Shown here: positions 12,411-25,189 of the stretch, one piece after another | Position numbering within the stretch: position 1 is the first letter of the stretch | Layout of the letters: each line of letters opens with the position of its first letter | Origin: Torymus aiolomorphi | Lineage: Eukaryota > Arthropoda > Insecta > Hymenoptera > Torymidae | Assembly (NCBI GenBank): GCA_036365515.1 | Contig: CM070873.1 | Span: forward strand, 75,542,529-75,606,528 | DNA length: 64,000 nucleotides | Direction of reading: 5' to 3' | Program-made: the position numbers and the translations under genes | The notes under the pieces: model-generated | Databases searched by the model: none | What the model saw: the letters and a program-made list of their open reading frames with translations, nothing else | What the model was told of the DNA's origin: nothing

Positions 12411-13715
12411 ATGGACGTAGTGAATGAGAGATACGCATTACCCCAAGTGGGTGCCCTCAATGGAGGGGTTAATCCCACCACCGATTCCGATCGGGTGAAA
12501 GCCCCGGTGGTCGGTGCAGGCTCCACGGATTTTGGGGGGAGCCACATACACTATACCAGGAATAAGATGGAAGAAGAAGACGAAGTAAGCCAGGATAGTG
12601 CAGATGCAGCTGCCTTCCGAACCCTACAAACAAAGGTAGAGGCTCTGGTGGACTTTATTCTAGATAAAAAGAACATTCACAATGAGCTCAAGTCAATGGC
12701 GAAGACTACCCAAAGAGCCTTAAAAGAATTCGTCAAAAGTCGAAAAAGTCATGAGTCTGGACAAGCTACCAGACGTACCAAGGACGGAACAAGCCAAACA
12801 TCACCGCTCTTTCGGAAAGGGAAGGCGTCGGTAGTACACACCGAACGTAATCGCCCCTCACCGCCACCAGAGCCAAACGAAAAGAAGGCGAAGATACGTG
12901 CTTCCTCACAGATACCTGCAAAAAAACCGGAAGCTCAGATAGGACAGACCGACTGGGCAACCGTCATAAGTAAAGGAACACGGAGAAGATATGAGAGACT
13001 CAAGACTGACGGCAAAGAGAAAGTAGTGCAGGCACATGCCACGGTTAGGCGGAGGCCAGCTCGATCTGATGCCTTCAAAATAAGAAGGTGCGGTGAGACC
13101 ACCTACGCCGACATCCTAGGAACTCTCAAAGGGGCACCTGAGTTGAAGGCACTGCAAGAAAGGGTCACGCGCATCAGGCGCACCAAGGCAGGAGAGTTGC
13201 TTTTGGAGCTAGACAAACCAAACATCGTGTCGCATGAACTGCAGATATTGGTCTCGTCTACCCTTGCAGGGTCAGCAATAGTACAAACGTTGTCCCATAA
13301 GGAGATAATCGAAATCAAAGATTTGGACGAGACAACAACAGCAGAAGAGGTAACACAGGCGATCACTTCAATTATCGGCCCCGAAATGATGACCGCTGGG
13401 GATGTTAGACTCCGGGCGTCTTACAGTGGCACTCAAGCAGCCAGCGTTATGCTATCTGTAGCAATGACAGAAAAGCTGCTGGAAACTAGAAAACTCAGAA
13501 TAGGATGGGTCAATTGCCGGGTCCGGTTACGTGAAAAAGTGACGCGTTGCTTCAAGTGCCATGAAATCGGACACCTGGCACGGAATTGTAAGAGTGTAAT
13601 TGACCGGTCGTCCCTATGCTTCAAGTGTAAAACCGAGGTTCACAAGGCAGTGAACTGCCCGACCAATAACGAGCAGGTAACGATGGAGGTCGTAACAACA
13701 AACAACGATGGCTAA
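12411..13715 (+). CDS. Non-LTR retrotransposon ORF1 (gag-like, two zinc knuckles)
   Basis: This is the RNA-binding structural protein that coats the element's own RNA before target-primed reverse transcription. I chose the ATG at 12411 (start MDVVNERYALPQ, good context ACCATGG). The frame stays open back to 12192, but that part translates the UTR and the CA repeat. From 12411 the protein is 434 residues. The middle is basic and Ser/Thr-rich. The C-terminus carries two CCHC knuckles, CFKCHEIGHLARNC and CFKCKTEVHKAVNC, both C-x2-C-x4-H-x4-C. The stop codon overlaps the ORF2 start by eight bases (ATGGCTAA, 13708-13715), so ORF2 is likely made by reinitiation or stop-start coupling. Confidence 0.85.
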   Translation: MDVVNERYALPQVGALNGGVNPTTDSDRVKAPVVGAGSTDFGGSHIHYTRNKMEEEDEVSQDSADAAAFRTLQTKVEALVDFILDKKNIHNELKSMAKTTQRALKEFVKSRKSHESGQATRRTKDGTSQTSPLFRKGKASVVHTERNRPSPPPEPNEKKAKIRASSQIPAKKPEAQIGQTDWATVISKGTRRRYERLKTDGKEKVVQAHATVRRRPARSDAFKIRRCGETTYADILGTLKGAPELKALQERVTRIRRTKAGELLLELDKPNIVSHELQILVSSTLAGSAIVQTLSHKEIIEIKDLDETTTAEEVTQAITSIIGPEMMTAGDVRLRASYSGTQAASVMLSVAMTEKLLETRKLRIGWVNCRVRLREKVTRCFKCHEIGHLARNCKSVIDRSSLCFKCKTEVHKAVNCPTNNEQVTMEVVTTNNDG

Positions 13716-16700
13716 AGTGCTTCAAATCAACATGAACCGCTGTGCAGTAGCCCATGACTTGCTGCCCCAATTGATCCGAGAGGAGAAGGCGGACATAGTA
13801 ATCATCAGTGAGCAGTACAGGGACGAAAATGAACCAAACTGGGTAAGGGATCGTGCCAGCACGGCGGCCATCTGGGTATGCGGAGAACTCCACATATCCA
13901 AAAAAATTGACGTGCTTCAGCCCAAATTCACCTGGGTTGAAGTATCCGGTATAAGATTATACAGCTGCTACCTACCACCCAGCGACTCAATAGAAGAGTT
14001 CGAAAGATCCCTAGATGCTATCGTCACTAGCGTTAGAACCTCCACGCTGCCAGTCGTAATCGAGGGGGACTTTAACGCTTGGGCAATTGAGTGGGGAAGC
14101 AAGAAAACGAACAACCGCGGCCACGCACTGCTTGAGACCTTCGCGATACTAGAGCTAGAGATTGCTAACATAGGGACAAAGCCGACCTACACTAAAGGAC
14201 GAAAGTCTTCCATAGTAGATCTGACCTTTGTCGACCCCAGATTAAGTCGGGAAGGCTCATACTGGCAAGTCAGTGATCGGTACACTGGCAGCGATCACCG
14301 AGCTCTCACATACCAGCTCCACCCGACAGGCAAAAGAGCGAATATGACCCGGATGCCGAAGAGAGAGAAATGGGCACCAGCTACTTTCGACAGGGAAGCT
14401 TTTCTCTGCTTTTTGGAAGAAGCATCTGTCGAAGGAACAGCTGAGGTTAGGGCTCAAAGCCTCTCGGAGACCATCACAGCGGCATGCGATGCCTCGATGT
14501 CCACAAGAACGAACCACCGGGGACGCTTACCAGTCTACTGGTGGAACAAGGAGATTGCGGTAATACGTAAAGAGTGTCTTCGTGCTAGGAGGCTGCACCA
14601 AAGAGCAGTCCGTGGACCGCTGTATGATCAATTAACAACTAGATATGAACAAAAGAGGAAAGAGCTGAAAATTGCCATCAAGACAGCCAAAAGAAAGTGT
14701 TGGCAGGACTTCTGCGAGGAAGTGGACAGTGACCCGTGGGGACGGCCGTACAAAACGGTCATAAATAAAATCAATCCCAGAGGCACCAATGCTCCCTCCT
14801 GTCCAACCTTTCTTAATAGAGTAGTCCAAAATTTATTCCCACAACACCAGGAACGGCAACATGGCACTGGTCTAACGGAAAAAATCGGTACAGCCGAGCC
14901 AACAGCAGTCACCGAATCAGAAGTGAAGATAGCGGCCAAAAAGATTGCCATAAGAAAGGCCCCAGGACTGGACGGCGTTCCTGGTTTAGCTATAAAGACT
15001 GCAGCTCTAGAAGTTCCTTGCATATTCAAGGACACTTTCAATGCATGCTTAAGTGAAGAAATATTCCCGACACAGTGGAAGATACAGAGGTTGGTACTCC
15101 TTCCTAAGGGAAATAAACCCCCGGATGAACCATCCGCGTATCGACCACTCTGCATGTTGGATATAGTCGGAAAATTGTTTGAACGTATCATATCCGTCAG
15201 ACTGGAGGCAGCTATACAAAAGATCGGCGGCTTGTCTGATAACCAATTCGGCTTTAGAAAGGGTCGATCAACGATCGATGCTATCGATAGGGTGGTGTCA
15301 GTAGCTGAGAACGCCGTTAGTGGTAGCCGGTGCACAAAACGCATGTGTGCTATAATTGGTTTAGATGTACGGAACGCGTTTAACACGGCCAGGTGGGATA
15401 AAATCATGCTCGCATTGGAAGACCTAAGCGTGCCACTGTACCTTCGAAGAGTAATCTCGAGTTACCTAACTGACCGCACGCTTCTCTATGATACCGACGA
15501 CGGTATGCATTCTTATAAGATCACAGGAGGCGTGCCACAGGGCTCTGTACTAGGATCCCCAATCTGGAACATCATGTACGACGGATTGCTTAGGCAACTG
15601 CTCCCACATGGGGTGTCGATAGTAGCTTACGCAGATGATATTGCTCTCATTATCGTTGGGAAAACCATCGAAGATGTGCAATACCTCGGAGATACGGCAA
15701 TCGAGGTAGTAGGAGATTGGCTGAGCGACCATGGACTCAGTCTTGCTGCCGAAAAGACCGAGGCAGTGCTCATTGCCAGAACAAAAAGACAGTCTCCGCC
15801 ACTTTCACGGTCAACGACGAGAAGATCAAGACAGGGGACACCATGAAGTACCTAGGAGTTACAATAGATGCGCGGATGTCGTTCAAAAACCACCTTAGGA
15901 ACGCAGGATTAAAGGCATCAAAAGTGGCTCGAGCACTCGCAAGCATCATGCCAAACATAGGAGGGCCGAAGCAGCCACGACGGTTGCTTCTTTCATCGGT
16001 GGTTTATTCCGTGATTCTATACGGAGCCCCCATCTGGGCTAATGCTATACGTAGTAACCCAAGCTATGGTGCAGCTTGCCGAAGGGCCTGCAGGACAATC
16101 GTGCTGAGAGTGGCCTGCGCCTACCGTACCGTGTCAGACATCGCTCTCTCGGTAGTCACCGGACTGCCACCCTTGGACCTAATGGCATGTGAGAGAGCTG
16201 AGGTGTATCATGGAGGAGTGATAAGAGAGGAGGGCGAACTTGATCAGGGACCACGTCAAAACCGATGGTCCAGGAAGACTGTGGAAGAGTGGCAGCGCCG
16301 ATGGGATATAGCAGATAAAGGTCGGTGGACCCATCGCATTATTCCATGTGTCGTGGAGTGGACGGAGAGGAGACACGGACTCGTGACCTTTCATCTCACC
16401 CAGGTACTAACTGGGCATGGCTGCTTTCGCAGCTACCTGAAGAGAATTGGAGTGTACGAAAGCGCGGAGTGCCCAACATGTCCTGAAAGTGATGAGGACG
16501 TTGGACACGCTTTGTTCGTATGCCCCAGGTTTCGGGAAGAGAGAGAAAGGTTTCAGGCCTTATGGGAAGGCCCCTTAACTCCCGAGGGCATCGGGAGATG
16601 CTTACTCTCTTCACAGAGAGGATGGGATGCTGCGATTGGTCTCGTCACCGAGGTGGTGGACAGATTGAACTCCATAAGGCGAGAAGAAGAAAGAAGAGAA

Positions 16701-16730
16701 AACCGTCTCACAGAGGACCAGGCGGGGTAG
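13708..16730 (+). pseudogene. Non-LTR retrotransposon ORF2 (endonuclease + reverse transcriptase), frameshifted
   Basis: ORF2 nicks the chromosomal target and copies the element RNA from the nick. The N-terminus has all the usual APE-endonuclease signatures: QINMNRC, IISEQY, GDFNAW (about residue 119), SIVDLTF and SDHRAL. The reverse transcriptase follows, with LPKGNKPPDEPSAYRPL, GLDVRNAFNTARW, GVPQGSVLGSPIWN and the catalytic YADD near residue 640 (about 15630). The frame is lost near 15775-15795 in ACAAAAAGACAG, just before the conserved KYLGVTID. The remainder continues in a second frame to 16730. That part holds the thumb-like region and a C-terminal CPTC...H...C finger at about 16470-16530. 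This is a single indel beside an A-run, so it is either a recent loss of function or a sequencing error. No other stop is seen. Confidence 0.88.
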
Positions 16731-16937
16731 AGGGCCGTAGAGGCTGCGACTGCCCTCCGCGAAGTAATGCCTAACGGCGGTTTCCGCGGTGGGAATTTCA
16801 GTCGGGGGGAGGCCCTGCTATAGAACAACAGCAGGGGGTTTTAGTAGGTATTGCCAGAAATGGTCGAGTCCTACATAACATCTCGTATGCGTAAATGCAT
16901 TTATCCTCCTCCTCCTCAAAAAAAAAAAAAAAAAAAA

Positions 16938-17062
16938 CACACACATACACACACACACACACACACACCACACACACACACCACACACACACCACACACA
17001 CACCACACACACATACACACACACACATACCACACACACACACACCACACACACACACACAT
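16938..17062. repeat. (CA)n tract at the 3' end of the retrotransposon
   Basis: A roughly 125-bp imperfect CA/CCA repeat directly follows the element's poly(A). With the tract at 12207-12262 it brackets the element, as expected for insertion into a microsatellite. Confidence 0.9.
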
Positions 17063-17262
17063 GATGTTTACATTTTGAGTTTCAAAATATGGTGTAGCTA
17101 TATACTTATATGTGACAGCTTTTTGACTTTCATTCTATAATGTATGGGATAGAAAAGGACAAACAGAGGAACCATTAAGAGGTTGGGCGGTAGTTAAAAT
17201 CAGCATCTGCGATTAAGTATGTACATATTTTTGGTATGTTTTTCAAGTATCTTTGTTAGTGT

Positions 17263-17342
17263 TTTTGATGCCCGCCTCGACCAGCAAAACCTCGGCTTGG
17301 CCTCGGTTTTGCAAAAGTCGGCCGGGCATCAAAAAAAGCAGA
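17263..17342. repeat. Palindromic hairpin, about 80 bp
   Basis: TTTTTGATGCCCG and CGGGCATCAAAAA are inverted copies. Inside them GCAAAACC...CTCGG and CCTCGGTTTTGC pair again. It is GC-rich against an AT-rich background and may be a tiny MITE. 17063-17262 and 17343-17487 show no other feature. Confidence 0.55.
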
Positions 17343-17487
17343 GGTCGAGCCTTATGTTCCGCGATATGTAAAGTGGCGCTGAAGCAGCCCTCTTATACAT
17401 ATGGCCGAGCCGTAGTTAGCAGCTAACAACGCTATTTATTAATTAATATTAACTATATGGACGTACTTTCGGCTGGGGATGAAGAAA

Positions 17488-17590
17488 AATAGTATACGAC
17501 ACTTGGCCGGAATGTTGGATGCCCTGGCCGGCGCGCATTGACGCCGACCAGGAAATCCAACTTTCTGGCCTTGTGTCGTAATATACTATT
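17488..17590. mobile_element. MITE with AATAGTATACGACAC ends
   Basis: AATAGTATACGACAC on the left is mirrored by GTGTCGTAATATACTATT on the right. The interior is palindromic around CCTGGCCGGCGCG. The ends resemble those at 5071-5207 and 59339-59478. It lies directly against the inverted family B fragment. Confidence 0.65.
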
Positions 17591-17757
17591 TACACGCAAG
17601 GTACGAAAAGTTCTATTATGTCAGTCAAGTTATCTTATGGGTACTTGGCTACAATAAATTGATTTCAGTACTTTCTTGTGTTTAATTTGTATAGAAGGAT
17701 GAACAAATTTGAATACATTTCTAAAAACAGTACGGAACAGTTGTTTCCGAGAGATGT
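17591..17757 (-). repeat. Family B fragment, inverted
   Basis: This is the reverse complement of about 9648-9813. Landmarks are ACACGCAAGGTACGAAAAG, the TCTTATGGGTACTTGG region and CAACTGTTCC-type words. It joins the Helitron helicase relic at 17758. Confidence 0.75.
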
Positions 17758-18057
17758 TTTCATTATTCTCAGAACGAATATTGTGTTTTAATTTGAAAAT
17801 TTTAAATAAAGGCCAAAGTTCAGAATATTTAATAGTATCATCAATTATAGCACTTCTAAATCCGTGTTTCATTACTGGGAGTATTTGTGAAAATCACCTC
17901 CTAAAATTATTAATTTTCCCCTAAAAGGTAAATCGTTTGTACATAAATCGCTTAAAGATCTGTCAATAATTTCTAAAGCATTTTTGAGTATCATAGATGC
18001 TTTATCCCAGATTATGACTTCCGTTTCTCTTAATTTCTTTTTATCTGATTCTAATTT
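17758..18057 (-). pseudogene. Helitron Pif1-like helicase relic, C-terminal part
   Basis: On the minus strand the reading continues from the N-terminal part across an inserted element. Recognisable helicase blocks are LRETEVIIWDKASM (the Walker B region, with Lys where Glu is expected), RGKLIILGGDFHK (motif III) and, after a one-base frameshift at about 17870-17880, ILPVMKHG and AIIDDTIKYSELWP. Homology stops at 17758, where family B sequence begins. The Glu-to-Lys change, the frameshift and the truncation show it is dead. Confidence 0.75.
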
Positions 18058-18108
18058 AAAAAACCGCTGCCAATTCATTGGCCCGTAGCATCCTCAACCG
18101 TAATTCGT

Positions 18109-20501
<2,393 letters not shown>

Positions 20502-20611
20502 GCATCGCCCCAATCAAAAAACGGATTTTTGACCCGCTATCACGCAAAAAAAAAACAAAAAAATGAGATCTGTCCGGTTAAAATCGACCGAGTAGAAGCT
20601 GAGATCCTGGC

Positions 20612-20616
20612 GTATA

Positions 20617-20664
<48 letters not shown>

Positions 20665-20735
20665 CACACGCACGCACACACGCACGCACACACGCACGCA
20701 CACACACACACGCACACACACACACACACACATCC
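20612..20735. repeat. (CGCA)n/(CA)n microsatellite
   Basis: A compound tract of CACG and CA units near the terminus of the outer family A copy. The CACG unit variant differs from the plain CA tracts of the sibling copies, which helps to tell the copies apart. Confidence 0.9.
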
Positions 20736-20855
20736 ATACAGACATTTTTCAAAAATCATGTATTTTGATTCCTAACACCTCGGAACACAATTATAACATG
20801 TTTTTACAACAACTCAAAAATTGATTATCACAAAGCTTCCTCTAGGAGGAAGCAA

Positions 20856-21150
20856 AAGAATATTTTCCATAATATTTAAATCTAATGGCAATCTAAAGGT
20901 TCTATGAGTAGTCATTCCTTTGGGTAAGAGAATAGATGCTATACCAGTCCAAGCCATTGATATAATATTTTTTGCTTTTGATAGAAAATAATAAATTAAA
21001 GTTTTATATACAAATGTTTTACCCGAACCTCCAGGACCATCTATAAAATTGATTTTATTTATATTTTTTACAAGTTGTTTGAAAATAAATTTTTGATCTT
21101 CATTTAATTTTGTAAACATATTTTCGAATATTTCCTTACTAATTAGGTTA
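20856..21150 (-). pseudogene. Helitron Pif1-like helicase relic, N-terminal part
   Basis: Read on the minus strand from about 21150, the frame gives LNEDQ, then the Walker A motif GPGGSGKT, then SMAWTGIASILLPKG and THRTFRLPLDLN. This is the standard opening of the Helitron Rep/helicase's Pif1 domain. It ends at NIMENI where family A is inserted, and helicase homology resumes at 18057. A stop lies just upstream, so the Rep domain is missing. Confidence 0.82.
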
Positions 21151-21964
21151 TGTCAAGAGGATACTGTACCGCTAACGGTCCACACGAACATATAAGGAAT
21201 TTAATATTGTTTATGCCTAGGGCAAAGCGTTCCTGTAGATGGCAACGCGCCGTCGATTTGATGTTTCTGGAACTCCTGCTACTTTTTTGAACGTCTGCTG
21301 CTTCTTCGCAGTGCCCTCGCAGAATATAGCCTGAGTTTACATTTAAATATTGCAAGTGAAAATGTTCACTATTTAAGGAGATTCGATACCAAAATGAATA
21401 ATATAAGATCATTCCAAAAATGTAATATGTTGTTCTTTGATTGATTTTCTATAAGTGTGGGGATTTTCATATCGCCTGTCAACTCGGTTATGAAATTATT
21501 CAACTTCAAAGTTTAACTCTTATACACGGGTTCTTATAGAAGTACCTTTACTAAAACACAAAACACTTAGGATGCGATTCTTTACAAAATATAAGAATGA
21601 TCCAAAAAACTATTCGCAATGTAGCAAATATACAGGAGAAGGTTTGTACGAAGTCGATTCGTACGTTTGTAGACCTCGATACTGAGTACTGCGGCAAAAC
21701 ATAAACAAACGATTGAGTTCGTTGGCTGCGAGGGGGAGTGCGCTGTAAACGGAACAGTGCCCGCGATGCGAGGGGAAACTTTCCTCCTTCCCCGCACGCT
21801 GAGTGGTATCTATCCTCTTTAAGCAAAAATAAAAGAAAAATTAATCAAAAGATACAAGCTTTTTATTCGCCCGTTATAACGAAGACTTCGTTAAAAAAAA
21901 TCCCCCTTCTAATAATATGAAAAAATACAATGCTTTTTTTCGTACTTAGTCAATCAAGTTTTAT
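21151..21964. other. Unannotated non-coding stretch
   Basis: No gene is recognised. The segment around 21208-21250 (GCCTAGGGCAAAGCG) resembles two sites at about 26540 and 26830. Short open frames on both strands around 21143-21826 have no recognisable motif. Confidence 0.4.
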
Positions 21965-21968
21965 TTAA

Positions 21969-22418
21969 GGTGGTTCCCTGGAGATCGGAGTTGATTCAAC
22001 ACATACTTGGAATTACACACGTAGGTCAATAAAGACATAACGAATGTCATATCTAAATTTCAGAGCATTTTATCGTTTGGCTTCTGAGTAATTGCTGTGT
22101 AAATTTACACGGATTACATGGGAGATATATCTATATATATCGAAACTGTCGCGTTATGTATCTGTTTACAACAATATCTAAGCAACGAGACTCAAGTCAG
22201 ACTTGGAATTTTATGTATACATAGAATATATAATAAGGAATGTTTTCGCCCAAGGATGAAGTAGATTCATCGTTTCATTATTAAAATAGAGCGTCTTAAA
22301 AATATCGCTTTCGCAGACTTGATATGTTTCGAGGGTTATGTACGCTCAGCGTGCCAGTGTGCTCTCTCTATCTCTCTCGCTCAAAGCTGTCTGTCTCTCT
22401 CTTACGCAAGGAACCACC
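21969..22418. mobile_element. 450-bp TTAA-flanked MITE (piggyBac-type ends)
   Basis: GGTGGTTCC at the left and GGAACCACC at the right form a perfect 9-bp inverted repeat. Each is directly flanked by TTAA (21965-21968 and 22419-22422), the target duplication made by piggyBac-type transposases. There is no coding capacity. The right end includes a CT-rich stretch. Confidence 0.6.
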
Positions 22419-22424
22419 TTAAGT

Positions 22425-22595
22425 CACAGGGACGCGAAAGGACACGGTGGCAGGCGGGGGGATAGTTTTCATTTTGCGGAGGGACAACGCAGAGGGACGA
22501 TGAGGAGGGATGCAGAGGATCGCGGGGGGATAGTTTTCATTTTGCAGTTTTCAATGTGGAGGGACAATGCGGAGGGACGCGGAGGGTTAGCATCT
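22425..22595. repeat. G-rich minisatellite
   Basis: Loose tandem copies of GCGGAGGGACAACGC-type words, plus GGGGGATAGTTTTCATTTTGC twice (about 22460 and 22525). Not coding. Confidence 0.5.
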
Positions 22596-22843
22596 TAATT
22601 GAGCTTACAACTATATAGTATAGTAAGATATATATATATATACACTTATCGTGGTTTATGTAGCCCAAGACTGTATATTAGTACCTACAGACCAGAGTTC
22701 CCTATGGCAAGTGACTAAAGAAATAATTGACCCTGGGGTTAAAGATTCTAGATCGGGCCGCATAAACCCCTATATTTAGAAATATTATGAAGCCCGGGCT
22801 GCATAATCAAAATCGGGCTCCATAAACTCCTATATATAAACTA

Positions 22844-22966
22844 GGGGGGCTGCGCCCCCAGCGTGCCTTCGGCACGCCATCCCCCCCCCGCCCCCACACA
22901 CACCTGCTCCTCGCTTCGCTCGTCGCCCGCCCCCTCCCTATGTAAAAACTTCGTTTTTACATAATA
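22844..22966. repeat. String of perfect three-base-loop hairpins
   Basis: Three hairpins follow each other: GGGGGC-TGC-GCCCCC (22845-22859), GCGTGCC-TTC-GGCACGC (22861-22877) and TATGTAAAAAC-TTC-GTTTTTACATA (22940-22964). Poly(C) lies in between. The first motif recurs at about 26383-26403, and a similar GC hairpin lies at 31035-31080. The sequence 22740-22840 just upstream repeats CGGGC(C/T)...CATAAAC(C/T)CC words. Function unknown. Confidence 0.7.
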
Positions 22967-22979
22967 GGCACGACCGCAA

Positions 22980-23325
22980 TACTCAGGAGAACCTTGTATT
23001 TTTATAAAAGCGAAAATTGATTAATAATGTCATTACGAAGGGCAATGCACTCATGATTTTGCATACTATTAAAAAAAAAATAGTTTTTGTTACCATATGG
23101 CAAACAGTAAAGCTAATAAGCGAAAAATTTACCGTCTAAAAAACATTAGTGACCGTCTCTTACAGACATGTTACCGCGCAATGGTTATCAAGTCATGTCA
23201 TATTGTTCGTGTATAACGTATTACGTATAATATATAGATGTTTATGCAAAGTGATGACAATGCGAGCTTGATTTTACGCAATTCGCAATAATCGCAATAA
23301 ACGATATAAAAATTACAACATCATA
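22980..23325. other. AT-rich non-coding stretch
   Basis: Nothing recognisable on either strand. Confidence 0.4.
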
Positions 23326-24646
23326 GGGGAGGGTGGGGCACGTGTGACACCCTAACTTTGATTAAAAATAACAACTAAACCGTGTATTATTTCAAAATGT
23401 ACAAAAACGGAATAATTAGATCAGAAAAAAATAAAATAAAATAAACTATTAACTTTTTTTCATTTTCTTTTAATTATTGATAAAATACAGAAAAGAAATT
23501 CTGAAAAAAATGCTCTACGTGCCCCACCGGCGGGTGGATTGTGGCACCCGACGGGGCACGCATGGCACGGTCAAATTTAATATTTTACTATAGGTATTTT
23601 TCAATTCTTTTTTCCAGTAATTAATACTTTAATAATTATGCCATAATAAAATTTTCAAAAATCAAATAATTAATCAATCTATTGAAAATTTTAAATTTTA
23701 TTTTTATTAAGGAACATAATAATTTTTATTTTAAAATAAATTATTACATTTTAATAAATGATTTTATATTATAAATTCCTTCTTATAAAATATGATCACA
23801 ACATAATACTTTTGTTTGATTAACAAATTATCATTATTATTACAATAAGTTTAAATTTAAAGATTTCGCATCATTTTCATCTATGTAGCATATTTGAACT
23901 ACCTGACCATTGAAAAAGGCAGTTTGAGTATCTACAATTGATTCTTCAGGTATTACTTCTCTAAAGTAATTTTCATTATTTACGGAAGCTGAATTATTAT
24001 TAACAATGGATAAATCAAGCTGATTTGTGTTTAAGTCTTCAAGTGGCTTTTTTCTACTCTAAATATAACTTAATATGCAGTCGAAATAATCGTTATTTAT
24101 TTATTAATGTAATAATTGAAACTAAAAACTACTTAAAACTAAATGATTGCACTGCGTAGTTGTTAACCCATCTTGCTCCGTTTTTGGTTTGTAGGTTACA
24201 TGACTTCGCTCGGCGGCCGCCGCGGCGCACTGATACGCTCGAGTGTGCCACGCGTGCCCCGCCAGGATGCCACGTCATGCCCCATTTTAATACCATTTTC
24301 ATTTTTTAATTATATTATTTATAAAGATTTTCTGAAAATAACAAAAACAGGGCTTGAAAGATAAAAGTTGAAACTATCAAATAGGTTTGGTCTCATTTAG
24401 AAAAAAAATCATTTTCTCGTTGCTCCAAGCGACTTAAAAATGAAGTCAACCTTGTTTCTAAGCACCGATTTTCAATCTTATTAAATTAAATGTTAAACAT
24501 TATCTATAATCTCAAAAGTATAGAGGAAAATTCTAAAAGCATATCTAATTAGGTTTACGTAAAAATTACATTTTTTGGATTCATTAATATTAAAAATATG
24601 AGGGTGCCAAACTTTCCTACCTGACACGTCATGCCCCGCCTTCCCC
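23326..24646. mobile_element. 1.3-kb TA-flanked element with GGGGCAC-rich ends
   Basis: The left end GGGGAGGGTGGGGCAC and the right end GTCATGCCCCGCCTTCCCC are imperfect inverted repeats. Each is flanked by TA (23324-23325 and 24647-24648), the Tc1-mariner target duplication. Subterminal GTGCCCC / GGGGCACG motifs recur at about 23520-23570 and 24240-24285. The AT-rich core has no transposase, so it would be non-autonomous. Confidence 0.65.
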
Positions 24647-24650
24647 TACA

Positions 24651-24733
24651 TTCACATGGGTAACGTGTATTATAGCATCGTCAATCACGTGATGGCGGTG
24701 ACACTGCTGGCTTGTTGGCTTTACCCATGTGAG
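24651..24733. repeat. Short inverted repeat, about 83 bp
   Basis: TTCACATGGGTAA is mirrored by TTTACCCATGTGAG around a GC-rich centre containing CACGTG. Possibly a tiny MITE. Confidence 0.5.
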
Positions 24734-25189
24734 TGTGCGCGTATGCGCATGCGCTGCAGCTCACCTGCTCGTCTCGTCTGGCTCGTCAGCTGATAGCTCG
24801 TAGCTTCTTTGCGTAAGCGACACGGCGCCGCGGATGATGCGAAAAAAAGGCTGAGCCGAACTTCTAGTGAAAAAGTTTCAGTGCGGAGTGAACACAAGAA
24901 AGCTGCCTACTACGTACGTATTATCGCTACAGTGCTTCGCTTCCTATCTGGCTCTCACCCGCACCATGTCAACCATGTGCGCACGGCAATCCGGCAGACG
25001 GCAGTCATCAATGTTTATATCTGCAGTCACTCTGTTTTCTAAATTTCTGTATGGATCGATATTGATGTTGGTCGAGTTCTCTGCTAATTAAGTCGAGGTC
25101 TTATACTTGAGTAAGTATTATTTCAATAATACTAGCTCCTTTCTAATCTTGAAGGGTTTTCAAGATTAGAAAGGTTTTTTTGAGCAAGG
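24734..25189. other. GC-richer stretch of unknown role
   Basis: 24735-25010 is clearly richer in GC and CpG than the surroundings. It has short open frames on the plus strand but no recognisable domain. A first exon or promoter of a host gene is possible but cannot be shown from sequence alone. Confidence 0.25.

Larger units (their letters stand above)
12263..16937 (+). mobile_element. R1-clade non-LTR retrotransposon
   Basis: The order is a short 5' UTR (about 12263-12410), a gag-like ORF1 (12411-13715), an ORF2 with endonuclease and reverse transcriptase (13708-16730), a 3' UTR (16731-16918) and poly(A) (16919-16937). There is no RNase H domain. The C-terminal Cys/His finger and the APE-type endonuclease are as in the R1 clade. 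(CA)n flanks both ends, which fits members of this clade known for microsatellite targets (the Waldo and Mino types). The copy is close to full length but ORF2 has one frameshift. Confidence 0.9.

Noticed and set aside
24734..25100. Promoter and first exon of an unknown gene
   Set aside because: Only raised GC/CpG supports it. There is no clear core promoter element, donor site or downstream exon.
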